DNA from: Lachnospiraceae bacterium
Lineage (GTDB): Bacteria > Bacillota > Clostridia > Lachnospirales > Lachnospiraceae
NCBI GenBank assembly: GCA_015057115.1
Contig: SVEZ01000008.1
Coordinates: 1-64,000, forward strand
Direction: 5' to 3'
Length of the DNA: 64,000 bases
Made by a program: the position numbers and the translations under genes. The notes beneath the pieces were generated by a model, which saw only the letters and a program-made list of their open reading frames with translations, ran no database searches and was not told the origin of the DNA. Positions 1 to 8,451 of the stretch are shown here, one piece after another (the first letter of the stretch is position 1; each line of letters begins with the position of its first letter).

Positions 1-35
1 CTAACTCCTTTTTGTAAAAATATATCCTGATATGA

Positions 36-61
36 GAAAAATCCGCGGCAATCGCCGCGGA
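36..61 (-). terminator. Terminator of the germination operon
   Basis: An 8-bp GC-rich perfect stem (TCCGCGGC with GCCGCGGA) with a 4-nt loop is followed on the minus strand by TTTTT. It lies just past the stop of the last gene of the minus-strand operon and fits its intrinsic terminator. Confidence 0.75.
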
Positions 62-78
62 CTTTGTCTACACTCTGG

Positions 79-110
79 AGGACGCGATAATTCGCGTCCT
101 TTTTATTTTT
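79..110 (+). terminator. Terminator for a plus-strand gene left of the window
   Basis: Stem AGGACGCG / CGCGTCCT with a 6-nt AT loop, followed on the plus strand by TTTTTATTTTT. The U-run overlaps the stop codon of the DUF1934 gene on the other strand, so an unseen plus-strand gene or RNA to the left probably converges here. Confidence 0.6.
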
Positions 111-540
111 CAACATATTCCATCCACATGGTCAAATCACACTCTGCCACCGTCACATAATCCATCATCATAGCATATTGTATACGAATATGTAATCCGG
201 ATTCATCCTCTGTCATCTCAACACTGCTGGTCTTAACGCCTACCTGAAGTTCCCCTTCCGGAATCAACATCAGACTCTCATTTAATTTTCCGGTTTCAAA
301 CAACATGATATTATTCACCGTTCCACGCTTCACCACTTCCACGCTTCCCGGTTTTACCTTCACCATACTCTTTGTAATTCCTTCTGTACCTTCCATAATC
401 TCTTCGTAACGAATATAGTGAACTCCGTTCTTGTAATCATACTCCGCTACGTTGATTACTTCGATTTTATCGGCTTCTTCGCCCTTTTCTCCACTCAGCG
501 TATGTAATCCCTGAATGTGAAACAGCACTCTCTCGCTCAT
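103..540 (-). CDS. DUF1934 (YwiB-like) calycin-fold protein
   Basis: 145 residues, the usual length of the DUF1934 family (small beta-barrel proteins of Firmicutes, role not firmly known). The fold-typical strand pattern is visible: an N-terminal FHIQGLHTL, a central YIRYEE, and a C-terminal IRIQYAMM / CDLTMWMEYV. Start ATG has AGGGAGG a few bases upstream. It is the last gene of the operon that begins with gerA, 32 nt after spoIIR. Family membership is recognition by eye; function is not inferred. Confidence 0.75.
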   Translation of the reverse strand: MSERVLFHIQGLHTLSGEKGEEADKIEVINVAEYDYKNGVHYIRYEEIMEGTEGITKSMVKVKPGSVEVVKRGTVNNIMLFETGKLNESLMLIPEGELQVGVKTSSVEMTEDESGLHIRIQYAMMMDYVTVAECDLTMWMEYVEK

Positions 541-572
541 GCTTTTCCTCCCTAATCCTATTCGGATGTATT

Positions 573-1187
573 CTACCGCTTTTTCCGCAAATATTCAAGA
601 AATTTCCATCGAATGCTGTATTTTTTCTTCCGGAAAACCATTTCCCATTCATCCGGAGACAGGCTTTTACTAAACTGCTTCCAAGCCTTTTTATGCTCCT
701 TTTTTACTGAAGCGGAAAAACAAAGATTGGGATACATAACGCACCACCAGTTATGTCCCTTTCCCTGCCCCAAAACCACACGGACCGCTTCATATTTTCC
801 TGCCGGAAAACGCAGATTTCCATACTCTTTTACCGGAAAAGAGGAAGTTGCCAATTTTGCTTTTGCACCATACTCCATTCCCTCTGCCTTCAGTACCCGG
901 TCTGCCTGCTTTGCAATATCCACAAGATTTTTTCGGATGATACTTCTTGTTTCCTCCATAGAGTCGCTATCTTGAAGTAATACTTCCACATAAGCTCCCA
1001 CTGCATCCCGCACCTTTAATTTCACCTGCTGATCCGCAGCCAAATCCGAATTTGCCAACACATGAAACCGGATTACTTTTTGCGCCAAAGACGCTTGTAA
1101 GTACTGTTGATATTGTCGCCGTCCCAATATCAATACCAGCAGCAAGCCACATACTATAATCACTTTTCGGAATAATCCTTTTACCAT
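573..1187 (-). CDS. spoIIR: Stage II sporulation protein R
   Basis: 204 residues. SpoIIR is the forespore-made secreted signal that, in Bacillus, triggers SpoIIGA processing of pro-sigma-E in the mother cell. Seen here: an N-terminal membrane/signal segment (about residues 8-22, IIVCGLLLVLILG), then the family core VIRFHVLANSDLAADQQVKL, followed by LRFPAGKYEAVRVVLG and the NWWCVMYPNLC block, which is the most conserved part of the family. ATG is preceded by AGGAGG. It sits downstream of three germination-type genes, so a forespore (sigma F/G-type) transcription programme is likely, though no promoter of that class was identified. Confidence 0.92.
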   Translation of the reverse strand: MVKGLFRKVIIVCGLLLVLILGRRQYQQYLQASLAQKVIRFHVLANSDLAADQQVKLKVRDAVGAYVEVLLQDSDSMEETRSIIRKNLVDIAKQADRVLKAEGMEYGAKAKLATSSFPVKEYGNLRFPAGKYEAVRVVLGQGKGHNWWCVMYPNLCFSASVKKEHKKAWKQFSKSLSPDEWEMVFRKKKYSIRWKFLEYLRKKR

Positions 1188-1222
1188 TTTCTCTTCCTCC
1201 TGTCAACTACGACTTTGTTTTT

Positions 1223-1714
1223 CTATGGTAAGGATTGTCTGATTTTACCGTTTTCATACAGTTTTTTTCCCAAAATACGGATATTTCCTTTCTCAACCGT
1301 CACGACCGGTATCCATAGTCCCTTTCCCCTGCCGTATTCTGCCTGCATCAGTTCTCTTATTGTAACCCCCTCTTCCTTCGGAAGTCCCTGCAGCTGTCCA
1401 GTTATTTCTTCTTTATTGTCGCTGACCATTTCCGCAATAGTCTCCTTAGAAAATGCTACTCCGGTATTATAGGAGATTTCCCGATGAGCCGCCACCGCTT
1501 TTAACGCAGTCTTCACATCCTTCTCATGAACAACATACAATGCCAAATGACTGAGCTCCAAACTGTCTCCCACACTTTTCAAGCGACGACTGTCCATAAT
1601 CAACGCCACCTTTTTTTCTTCCATCTTAGGTTTTTGTCCCACAACCCCCAGCAGTATAAACAGAATCAGGAAGATTCGGATTCCTTCCCGATGGGTTCTG
1701 CCCTTTTCTTCCAT
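1223..1714 (-). CDS. Short GerC-like (Ger(x)C N-domain) protein
   Basis: 163 residues, against about 370-400 for a complete Ger(x)C lipoprotein. One membrane segment near residues 12-27 (IRIFLILFILLGVVG) but no lipobox cysteine. The remainder, with LALYVVHEKDVKTALKAVAA and the closing VTVEKGNIRILGKKLYENGK, recalls the end of the Ger(x)C N-terminal domain, where an unconserved lead-in ends in 'G-A-x-(L/F)-F-x-x-x-K'. Its position right after GerA and GerB-type genes supports this. ATG has GGGAGG upstream and lies inside the end of the preceding gene (49-nt overlap), so the two are translationally linked. Could instead be an unrelated sporulation protein. Confidence 0.5.
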   Translation of the reverse strand: MEEKGRTHREGIRIFLILFILLGVVGQKPKMEEKKVALIMDSRRLKSVGDSLELSHLALYVVHEKDVKTALKAVAAHREISYNTGVAFSKETIAEMVSDNKEEITGQLQGLPKEEGVTIRELMQAEYGRGKGLWIPVVTVEKGNIRILGKKLYENGKIRQSLP

Positions 1715-2421
1715 AACCGGTCACCTCCCTCCCAGAAAAGGAAAAACAACATTCCCCAATATAGTATTACCGCCGGCACCTCCATTCTCACTCCGCCACC
1801 TGCTATATCCCCGGCACACCTGCCCAGATTCAAAAACGGCTGACCGTCCATGGCAAGAACCTTCGGGGGCACTATGTGAAAAAGCACCTTCACCGTAAGA
1901 TAAAACAATCCCCAAGCCGGTAGGCAAACCTGATAGGGTAACAGCAAAATCCAAAACATTGCTGCCAACACAATTACTACCCAAGGACATACTCTTGGCA
2001 AGTCAAAAAATATATTCCATCTTATATTTTTATATTGCAAGCCTATCGCAACAAGTATTCCAATCACTGTTATATTTCCCCATAATTTTCGAAAGCTATC
2101 CTCCCCCGGCAATCTATACCCCTTGTTTTTCTGTCTCCCCTGAAAAAGAAACATAAGAAAAATCAGTCCCAACACCGGCCAGACCGAAGGTTGATGAATG
2201 TATGCCGCAGATGCTTTACTTAAAACAATCCAACTAAACACCCCTTCCAGATAACAAATTCCATTGGAAAGCCGTCCTTTCTTTTTCTCCCTTTTCCCTT
2301 TTCTTAACGCACGACACAGGCAGGTTATTCCCACATCCAATAAAATTGCGACTCCGGCCTCCTTCGGATACCGGGTTGCAAGGGGAAGTGCCAAACACAT
2401 AAATACACCGTAAACTTCCAT
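1666..2421 (-). CDS. Multi-pass membrane protein in the GerB position
   Basis: 251 residues with about six or seven hydrophobic segments, for example VWPVLGLIFLMFLF, VIGILVAIGLQ, WVVIVLAAMFWILLLP and VILYWGMLFFLFW. No confident family match by motif. It lies 8 nt after a GerA-type gene and overlaps a GerC-like gene, which is exactly where the APC-superfamily GerB receptor subunit (about 365 residues, 10 TM) sits in tricistronic ger operons. It is about 110 residues shorter than a GerB, so it is either a divergent GerB-like subunit or a different sporulation membrane protein. Confidence 0.5.
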   Translation of the reverse strand: MEVYGVFMCLALPLATRYPKEAGVAILLDVGITCLCRALRKGKREKKKGRLSNGICYLEGVFSWIVLSKASAAYIHQPSVWPVLGLIFLMFLFQGRQKNKGYRLPGEDSFRKLWGNITVIGILVAIGLQYKNIRWNIFFDLPRVCPWVVIVLAAMFWILLLPYQVCLPAWGLFYLTVKVLFHIVPPKVLAMDGQPFLNLGRCAGDIAGGGVRMEVPAVILYWGMLFFLFWEGGDRLWKKRAEPIGKESESS

Positions 2422-2429
2422 TTTTCTTC

Positions 2430-3860
2430 CTACCCCTTTTTTCGAAGTCTCACCGGATTTTGTCTTCTTGCAAATAACCCCCGCAGTCTTCGCATAGTTG
2501 CCGGCACTACAAAGGTATCATTCATTTTTCGCCAAAAAGGATATCCCAAGCTGGTAAGAGAAGCCAGTCGCAACGTAACCCACAGCATTCCCATAAACAG
2601 CCCCACCGGTCCCAGCACAGCACAAAGTACCAACACTCCCACATTTATCAATCGATATGCCTGTGCCAGTTCCTCATTGGGTACGCAAAAGGTACACAAG
2701 GCGGTAAATGCCACAACCACAACTGCCATGGGCGATACAAAACCTGCTTCCACCGCCGCAGATCCAATAATTAACCCACCAACGATTCCCACGGCATTTC
2801 CCATCTCTCCCGGCATACGCACTCCCGCTTCCCGCAAAAGAGCAAAGGATGCCTCCATCAATAGGATTTCCAACGGTGCCGATAAAGGCGTATCGGCCTC
2901 TGCACGCTGTATCGTAAGAAACAAAGAAGTGGGTATCAGTTGGGTCTCATAGGATGCCGCTAAAATATAAGCCCCCGGGAAAAACATGGCAAAAACGGAC
3001 GCGCAATACCGCAATCCCCGTAAAAAACTTACCACTCGAAAGTTTAAATACCGATCATCCGCCGTAGCAAAAAAATTCTGATACACTGCCGGCAAAAGCA
3101 ATGCCTCCGGAGAATTGTCCACCAACAAAACCCCTCTTCCCTCCAATAGTTCTTCGCAGGTTAATGCCGGCCGCCTTGTACTTTGTAGCTGTGGAAATAT
3201 CGCCTCCGGCGAATCTGACAATAACTGCTGTTGTACGCCGGAATCCGTAATCCCATCCAGACTGTACCGGTTCATTCGCTCTTCCACCCGGTACAAAAGT
3301 TCTTTTTCCACCAAATCCTCAATATACAAAAGATAAATCCGTGTTTTCGTCCGTTCCCCCACTTCATATTCTTTCAACTTCAGCTTTGGAGACTTAATCC
3401 TTTTTCGAATCAGGCTTGCGTTGATTTTTACAGAATCACTAAAACTTTCATCGGAACCTCGAAGTCCTTTCTCCGCATCTGCTTTTACAACTCCCAGCCC
3501 GGGATATCCCTTCGCCGGAATTTTCACCGCTTTTGCAACCCCATCTGCAAATAGAATTACATCCCCGGCAAAAAAACCTGCCACAGCCTGCGAGAAATCA
3601 TCCAATGTGCATGCATCCACCAGTCCCAGTTGTCCTGCCCGTATTCTGGATTGTACCTCCTCCCGCGACTGTCCCAGAAAAGAAAGGAGCATCTGACTAA
3701 GGCCGTACAGGTCCCCCGCCGTAGGTTCCATAAAAATTGCCAACCCTCGGACGTTAGTTCCCATCATCACGGTACGCAAAGTAACATCGGCACAATCGCC
3801 GAAAATCGACTCCAGTATTCTTCTGTTATCCTCCAGACTTTCCCTGATTTTCTCTTCCAT
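2430..3860 (-). CDS. GerA-family spore germinant receptor subunit A
   Basis: 476 residues with the GerA architecture: a soluble N-terminal half (about 1-270) with the conserved IRKRIKSPKLKLKEYEVGER and VLLVDNSPEALLLP blocks, and a membrane half with several helices (YILAASYETQLIPTSL, GEMGNAVGIVGGLIIGSAAV, MAVVVVAFTALCTFCVPNEE). Known family role: germinant sensing/ion release in the spore inner membrane. I start at the ATG at 3860, preceded by AGAAAGGAAAGG; a TTG nine codons earlier would overlap the terminator of the upstream operon. First gene of the operon continuing to spoIIR. Confidence 0.9.
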   Translation of the reverse strand: MEEKIRESLEDNRRILESIFGDCADVTLRTVMMGTNVRGLAIFMEPTAGDLYGLSQMLLSFLGQSREEVQSRIRAGQLGLVDACTLDDFSQAVAGFFAGDVILFADGVAKAVKIPAKGYPGLGVVKADAEKGLRGSDESFSDSVKINASLIRKRIKSPKLKLKEYEVGERTKTRIYLLYIEDLVEKELLYRVEERMNRYSLDGITDSGVQQQLLSDSPEAIFPQLQSTRRPALTCEELLEGRGVLLVDNSPEALLLPAVYQNFFATADDRYLNFRVVSFLRGLRYCASVFAMFFPGAYILAASYETQLIPTSLFLTIQRAEADTPLSAPLEILLMEASFALLREAGVRMPGEMGNAVGIVGGLIIGSAAVEAGFVSPMAVVVVAFTALCTFCVPNEELAQAYRLINVGVLVLCAVLGPVGLFMGMLWVTLRLASLTSLGYPFWRKMNDTFVVPATMRRLRGLFARRQNPVRLRKKG

Positions 3861-3890
3861 ACCTTTCCTTTCTGTCATCTCAAACAACGC

Positions 3891-3922
3891 AAAAAAAGAG
3901 TCAAACCCTTTGGTCTGACTCT
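3891..3922 (-). terminator. Terminator of the ispE-gntR operon
   Basis: Minus-strand stem GAGTCAGACC / GGGTTTGACTC followed by TTTTTTT, located between the gntR stop and the gerA start. Confidence 0.8.
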
Positions 3923-3955
3923 AGTATGTACAATCTTTATTATGTTATGCCTTAC

Positions 3956-4627
3956 TTATGCCCCTTTTTGGATAACATCTTTAATAATCTGTTCCTGACT
4001 GTCCAAATGCGCCATGGTAGCCTGCATACTTTCTTCCAGACTTCCTTTCTCCAACGCATCCACAATCTGTCTATGCTCCTCAATAAGACGCTGCATCTTG
4101 TTACTATGCTGCAAATATGCCCAACGATAACGGGACAATTGTTCCTGCAAGGTATTCATAATGGATAGCAGTCTGGCATTTCCGGTAGCTTCGTAGATTA
4201 CGGAATGGAATTCCCAGTCCTTTTTCTCAATCTCGTTGGTATCGCCTTCCGCCACTGCCTCTTCAAATACCTTCTGGGCATAGCGCAAATCTGCAATCTG
4301 CCCCACAGATAACTTACCACTGGTATACTCTACCGTCAGTTTTTCCAAGCATCTGCGAATATCATACACATCATCCATATCTTTCTGGGTCATTTTCGCC
4401 ACCTGGGCGCCCCTACGCGGAATAGTTACCGCCAGACCCTCCTGCTCTAACATCCGGATTGCTTCCCGGATAGGAGTACGACTGACTCCCAGTTTACCTG
4501 CAAGCTTCATTTCCATCAATCGCTCGCCGGGTTTTAACTCTCCCTTTAAAATTGCGTTACGCAAAGTTTGAAACACTACGTCACGCAACGGCAGATAATC
4601 ATTTTCAATCAGTTCCAAATTAGCCAT
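3956..4627 (-). CDS. GntR family regulator, FadR/FCD type
   Basis: 223 residues. N-terminal winged helix (about 15-80) with the recognition region GVSRTPIREAIRMLEQEGL and the wing ending in RRGAQVA; C-terminal all-helical FCD ligand domain (about 85-215) with VYDIRRCLEKLTVEYTS, WEFHSVIYEATGNARL and EEHRQIVDALEKG, including the Asp/His residues that bind a metal in this class (D at FCD start region, H of FHSVI, H of EEHRQI). Ligands of FCD regulators are usually small carboxylic acids; the actual ligand is unknown. Starts inside ispE (8-nt overlap ATGGCTAA), so it is co-expressed with it, and may act on the palindromic repeat upstream of ispE. Confidence 0.88.
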   Translation of the reverse strand: MANLELIENDYLPLRDVVFQTLRNAILKGELKPGERLMEMKLAGKLGVSRTPIREAIRMLEQEGLAVTIPRRGAQVAKMTQKDMDDVYDIRRCLEKLTVEYTSGKLSVGQIADLRYAQKVFEEAVAEGDTNEIEKKDWEFHSVIYEATGNARLLSIMNTLQEQLSRYRWAYLQHSNKMQRLIEEHRQIVDALEKGSLEESMQATMAHLDSQEQIIKDVIQKGA

Positions 4628-5510
4628 TCTGCCTTACCTCCCTCTTTACGTTATACACGCTCGTCACATACACCTGGCTGATATTCTTGCGATGTAAAAA
4701 CTCCTCTTTTGCACCATTGGCCTGCTCCTGATTTTCAAAAAAACCAAAAACAGTTGGTCCACTGCCGCTCATCATGGCTTTCATCGCTCCCAACTCTTCC
4801 ATCTTCTTTTCTATATCCCCAATTACCGGATACATACTCTTAGTTACGTCTGCCAGATTATTACCCATATTCTGACAGATTTTCCGAAGATCCTTTTCCC
4901 GGATGGCATCAAGCAAACCATCAATATCCGGATGCTGAACATCCTCCATTTGATCAAATGCTTCGTATACCTTTGCCGTGGATACACTGAAGGCCGGTTT
5001 CACCACCAGTACCGCAACCTGAGGTACACTGCAAAGAGGCGTCAGTTTCTCTCCGATTCCCTCTGCCAGTGCGGTTCCCCGCATAATGCAATATGGCACA
5101 TCCGCTCCCAGTTTCACACCTAGTTCCATCAGCTGTTTTTTGCTAAGACCAAGGGAAAACATTCGATTCATTCCATAAAGGGCTGCAGCCGCATCTGTAC
5201 TGCCTCCTGCCATCCCCCCGGCCACCGGAATCACCTTCTTTAAGTTAATTCGAATTCCTTCCGAAATCCCGAATTCCTCTCGAAGCAACTCCACAGCCTG
5301 AACAACCAGATTCGTTCTGCCGGTTGGAAGATACGGAAGATTTGTTTTCATGGTAACAGCTCCATCTGCCATTTTCTCCATCACCAACCGGTCGTGGAGA
5401 GCCAAAGTCTGCATCACCATTCGCACCTCGTGGTAGCCATCTTCTCTTTTTCCAACTACATCCAGTCCCAGATTTATCTTCGCCAATGGGCGCAAAACTA
5501 TCTTTTCCAC
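4620..5510 (-). CDS. ispE: 4-diphosphocytidyl-2-C-methyl-D-erythritol kinase
   Basis: 296 residues. GHMP kinase of the MEP (non-mevalonate) isoprenoid pathway, phosphorylating CDP-ME at the 2-OH. Visible: N-terminal PLAKINLGLDVVGKREDGYH, the ATP-binding glycine loop PVAGGMAGGSTDAAAALYG (about residues 92-110), and the C-terminal MSGSGPTVFGFF loop. Start chosen as GTG at 5510 because GGAGG lies 7 nt upstream and homology begins at once; the open frame runs 35 codons further but into the promoter repeats. Overlaps the gntR regulator by 8 nt. Pairing of ispE with an FCD regulator is the odd point. Confidence 0.93.
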   Translation of the reverse strand: MEKIVLRPLAKINLGLDVVGKREDGYHEVRMVMQTLALHDRLVMEKMADGAVTMKTNLPYLPTGRTNLVVQAVELLREEFGISEGIRINLKKVIPVAGGMAGGSTDAAAALYGMNRMFSLGLSKKQLMELGVKLGADVPYCIMRGTALAEGIGEKLTPLCSVPQVAVLVVKPAFSVSTAKVYEAFDQMEDVQHPDIDGLLDAIREKDLRKICQNMGNNLADVTKSMYPVIGDIEKKMEELGAMKAMMSGSGPTVFGFFENQEQANGAKEEFLHRKNISQVYVTSVYNVKREVRQNG

Positions 5511-5549
5511 ATTTCGCCTCCGGAAATTGTATTTCCTCGTATACAATAT

Positions 5550-5626
5550 ACAATAAAACACAATAGTTTTATTGTCAAGTACAATAAAACACAATAGTTT
5601 CATTGTCAAGTACAATAAAATACAAT
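5550..5626 (-). promoter_or_regulatory. 31-bp palindromic tandem repeat and promoter of ispE-gntR
   Basis: Two complete 31-bp units (5550-5580, 5581-5611) and a partial third (from 5612). Each unit holds an inverted repeat ACAATAAAAC / GTTTTATTGT around a 6-nt centre (perfect in the first unit, one change in the second). On the minus strand each unit starts with TTGACA. The proximal TTGACA (5573-5578) is followed after 17 nt by TATTGT, a plausible -10, 45-50 nt before the ispE start. This looks like a promoter with operator sites, perhaps for the co-transcribed GntR regulator; that link is inference. Confidence 0.65.
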
Positions 5627-5660
5627 TTTATTTTTCAATGGTTTTTCTTCTTTCCCTCAA

Positions 5661-5692
5661 TAAAAAAGGGAGCAGCCACACCTGGCTGCTCT
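5661..5692 (-). terminator. Terminator after hisS
   Basis: Stem GAGCAGCC / GGCTGCTC with a short loop, then CCTTTTTTA on the minus strand, directly after the hisS stop codon. Ends the rel-hisS gene group. Confidence 0.85.
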
Positions 5693-5699
5693 CTAAGTT

Positions 5700-6950
5700 T
5701 TATCGGTTAAAAACCTCTCGGATATCCGTATATCCGGACTGTTCCAACTGTTCCTTCTGGAATTTCTTGTTCTTGTTCATACGGCTGATAAGAACCGTGG
5801 TTCCTTCCTGGCGAAGCTTTGCAGCCTCCACCATAACGGAAGTCATTTTATCCTTGTCACAGCCTTTTTCAATGAGGTATGCAACCTTTCCACCCTCTTC
5901 CGGAACCTTAAATCCACTTTCCATCAAAAGCAGAATGATACGTTCGAAACCAATGGAGAATCCACAGGCAGGAACGTCCTTTCCGGTAAAGTTTCCGATC
6001 ATCTTATCGTAACGGCCACCGCCTCCGCAGGCTGCGCCAAATTCCGGCATAACAATTTCAAAAATCGTTCCGGTGTAGTAAGACATACCGCGTACAAGGG
6101 TGGGATCAAATACCATCTTGAAGTCTCCCTGTTTTGCTGCTTCTACACAGTCAATTATCTCGCGAAGATTATCCGCTACCCCTTCTTCCAGACTGTCCCC
6201 AAGAGTATTTGCCAACATGGTAAGACCATCTTCCTGACTATGTAACATCTGGTATAATCCCAAGTATTTCTCAACACCGGCAGCATCAAAGCCGTGCTCT
6301 AAAAGCTCTTCCTTAACACCCTCTTCGCCAATCTTATCCATCTTGTCCAAAATGATAAATACTTCATCAAAACGAGCCTCTTCAAAGCCGCTGTAAGCCG
6401 CCATCGCCTTTAAAATACGACGCTCATTAATGTGAATTTCAAAATTCTTGAATCCAAGCTTGCTTAAGCAAGTGGTGGTAGCCGTAATTAACTCGATTTC
6501 CGCCAAATTACTTGCATCACCCAAAATATCGATATCGCACTGCTTAAACTGACGATATCTTCCTCTCTGGGGGCGATCCGCACGCCATACATTTCCCATC
6601 TGTAATGCCTTGAAGGGTGATGGTAAATCGTTGGCATGGTTGGAATAATATCTGGAAAGTGGCAGGGTCAAATCATAGCGCATTCCCTGATCCACCAGAT
6701 CCATCTCTTCCTTTGCTTCTTCAAGCTTTAATTTCTCGCCTCTTTTTAAAACCTTGAAAATCAGCTTTTCATTATCTCCTCCCTGATTGCTGCAAAGGTT
6801 TGCAATATCCTCCATGCAGGGAGTCTCGATGGATAAAAATCCGAATTCCCGATAGGTCTTTCGAATAATTCCTTCCACGTAATCTCTAATTTCTTTTTCT
6901 TCCGGCATGATATCACGCATTCCGGTTACCGGTTTTTTCTTTAATGCCAT
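5700..6950 (-). CDS. hisS: Histidyl-tRNA synthetase
   Basis: 416 residues, normal for bacterial HisRS. Charges tRNA-His in the cytoplasm. Class II signatures: motif 2 area NVWRADRPQRGRYRQFKQCD, the HisRS-specific VRGMSYYTGTIFEI, GAACGGGGRYDKMIGNF and motif 3 GFSIGFERIILLL; the C-terminal anticodon-binding domain covers about residues 325-416. Lies 17 nt after hemZ, the last gene of the rel-MBL-hemZ-hisS set. Confidence 0.96.
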   Translation of the reverse strand: MALKKKPVTGMRDIMPEEKEIRDYVEGIIRKTYREFGFLSIETPCMEDIANLCSNQGGDNEKLIFKVLKRGEKLKLEEAKEEMDLVDQGMRYDLTLPLSRYYSNHANDLPSPFKALQMGNVWRADRPQRGRYRQFKQCDIDILGDASNLAEIELITATTTCLSKLGFKNFEIHINERRILKAMAAYSGFEEARFDEVFIILDKMDKIGEEGVKEELLEHGFDAAGVEKYLGLYQMLHSQEDGLTMLANTLGDSLEEGVADNLREIIDCVEAAKQGDFKMVFDPTLVRGMSYYTGTIFEIVMPEFGAACGGGGRYDKMIGNFTGKDVPACGFSIGFERIILLLMESGFKVPEEGGKVAYLIEKGCDKDKMTSVMVEAAKLRQEGTTVLISRMNKNKKFQKEQLEQSGYTDIREVFNR

Positions 6951-6967
6951 TGTATTCTCCTTCCCTT

Positions 6968-8440
6968 CTATTGGTTTAAGGCATCAAACGCCTCTTTTTT
7001 TCGTAGTAGCATATCATCGATCCTGTCCAGATAAGTGGTAACGTCCTTCACGTTCTCCACCCGTTTAAATAGCTCTCCCGGCTGTTTCACAAGCTTTGTG
7101 ATGGCGCCGGCACCCACGGAAAAAATGCTTTGCTTTTCTTCCATAATCAGCATATTATATAGCCCTTCTTTTCCGGGAAGGGCATAGCCTACATTCTCCT
7201 GATTTCCGGCTATTTGCTTCTGCCGGTACAAATAATAGGGCTCCATTCCCATATCGGTGGCAAAGTCCGCTGCCAGTTTAAGTGGACCAGTCACATCTTC
7301 GTAGGTCAAATGAGTATATCGGTTCTTTTCTAAATTTAATCTAGAATTATGTTTTAGTGCCAAGCAGTGTACTGTCAGGTTATCTGGACCAAGCCCCTTA
7401 ATTTCACTTAAGGTGTGTTTCACCTTATCTTGACCTTCATTCGGAAGCCCTAAAATTATATCCATATTTATATTTTCAAATCCAGCCTGTCTTGCTAGAG
7501 TAAATGCTTCCTTCGTCTGTTCCACAGAATGCTGTCTTCCAAGAATCTGCAGAGTATCTTCATTCATAGTCTGTGGATTAATGGAAATACGGTTTACTCC
7601 GTTTTCTTTTAAGGCCATTAGCTTCGGCATAGTAATGCTGTCCGGTCTTCCTGCCTCTACCGTAAATTCCCGTAGGTTCTCCATAGGAAAATTGTCTTTC
7701 ACAAAACCAAGAAGCTCCGAAAGCTGTTCTGCCGTCAATGTAGTAGGCGTTCCTCCTCCCACATAAATAGTTGTAAGTTCCCGGGATCCCATCCCATCTC
7801 TTACAACCAACAATTCCTTTTTCAGGGCCTTTATATAGTCTCCCATCCTATCCTTCCACATTGCTGCAGGATAAGATGTAAATGAGCAATACAGACAGGT
7901 GGTGGGACAAAATGGAATATGAATATAGAGACTTGCACCATTCTCCATTGGCAAGTCGGAAAATAGCTTTCTTTCCTTTTTCGCAATGGATAAACCCAGT
8001 TCACTTTTCTGCCCGGTCAAGAGATAATCTTTCTGCATATCCTGCAGAATTTCCTCTTCTGCCTTTCCTTCTTCCAATGCCTTTACAAACAGTTTGGTGG
8101 GTCGTATCCCCGTTAAAGTTCCCCAAGGCAACTCATGTCCGGTTCGCTCCGCTAAAAGTCGGTATAAGGCTTTTTTCAGCGCATTCTTACGTTTGGTACG
8201 TTCTTTCCCCTCTGTAAAGACATGCTGCGCTTTTCCTTCCTCTCCTCGGCAAAACGCCATCATCCCGTCATCCAAAAGCAATATCTCAAGCACCATCTCA
8301 GGACCTTCTTCAGGTTTCTTTTGCGGCTGCACCTTGCTTTCATCGCAGTACACATACTGCTCATACTCCGGGTAAAAAGCTTTTACCATGGAACGGATAT
8401 CGTATTCAAATTCATCCGTATTGGCATGTATATATATCAT
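6968..8440 (-). CDS. hemZ: HemZ-type coproporphyrinogen dehydrogenase-like radical SAM protein
   Basis: 490 residues. Radical SAM cluster motif CPTTCLYC (CX3CX2C) near residue 175 after IHIPF, then the HemN/HemW-family YVGGGTPTTL, and the family-specific N-terminal extension of about 160 residues that defines HemZ. C-terminal HemN-like domain to the end. In the family the reaction is oxidative decarboxylation of coproporphyrinogen III, but many anaerobes carry hemZ without a haem pathway, so the true substrate here is open. Gap of 11 nt to the preceding MBL gene. Confidence 0.88.
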   Translation of the reverse strand: MIYIHANTDEFEYDIRSMVKAFYPEYEQYVYCDESKVQPQKKPEEGPEMVLEILLLDDGMMAFCRGEEGKAQHVFTEGKERTKRKNALKKALYRLLAERTGHELPWGTLTGIRPTKLFVKALEEGKAEEEILQDMQKDYLLTGQKSELGLSIAKKERKLFSDLPMENGASLYIHIPFCPTTCLYCSFTSYPAAMWKDRMGDYIKALKKELLVVRDGMGSRELTTIYVGGGTPTTLTAEQLSELLGFVKDNFPMENLREFTVEAGRPDSITMPKLMALKENGVNRISINPQTMNEDTLQILGRQHSVEQTKEAFTLARQAGFENINMDIILGLPNEGQDKVKHTLSEIKGLGPDNLTVHCLALKHNSRLNLEKNRYTHLTYEDVTGPLKLAADFATDMGMEPYYLYRQKQIAGNQENVGYALPGKEGLYNMLIMEEKQSIFSVGAGAITKLVKQPGELFKRVENVKDVTTYLDRIDDMLLRKKEAFDALNQ

Positions 8441-8451
8441 GTTTTCACTTT

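Noticed and set aside
1215..1472. Plus-strand reading frames opposite the germination operon (and similar antisense frames throughout)
   Set aside because: They mirror minus-strand genes with clear families and ribosome sites; the antisense products have no recognisable features.
5536..5626. Could the 31-bp repeats be a CRISPR array?
   Set aside because: Units are directly adjacent with no unique spacers, only two full copies, and each contains a promoter-like -35; this fits an operator/promoter array, not CRISPR.
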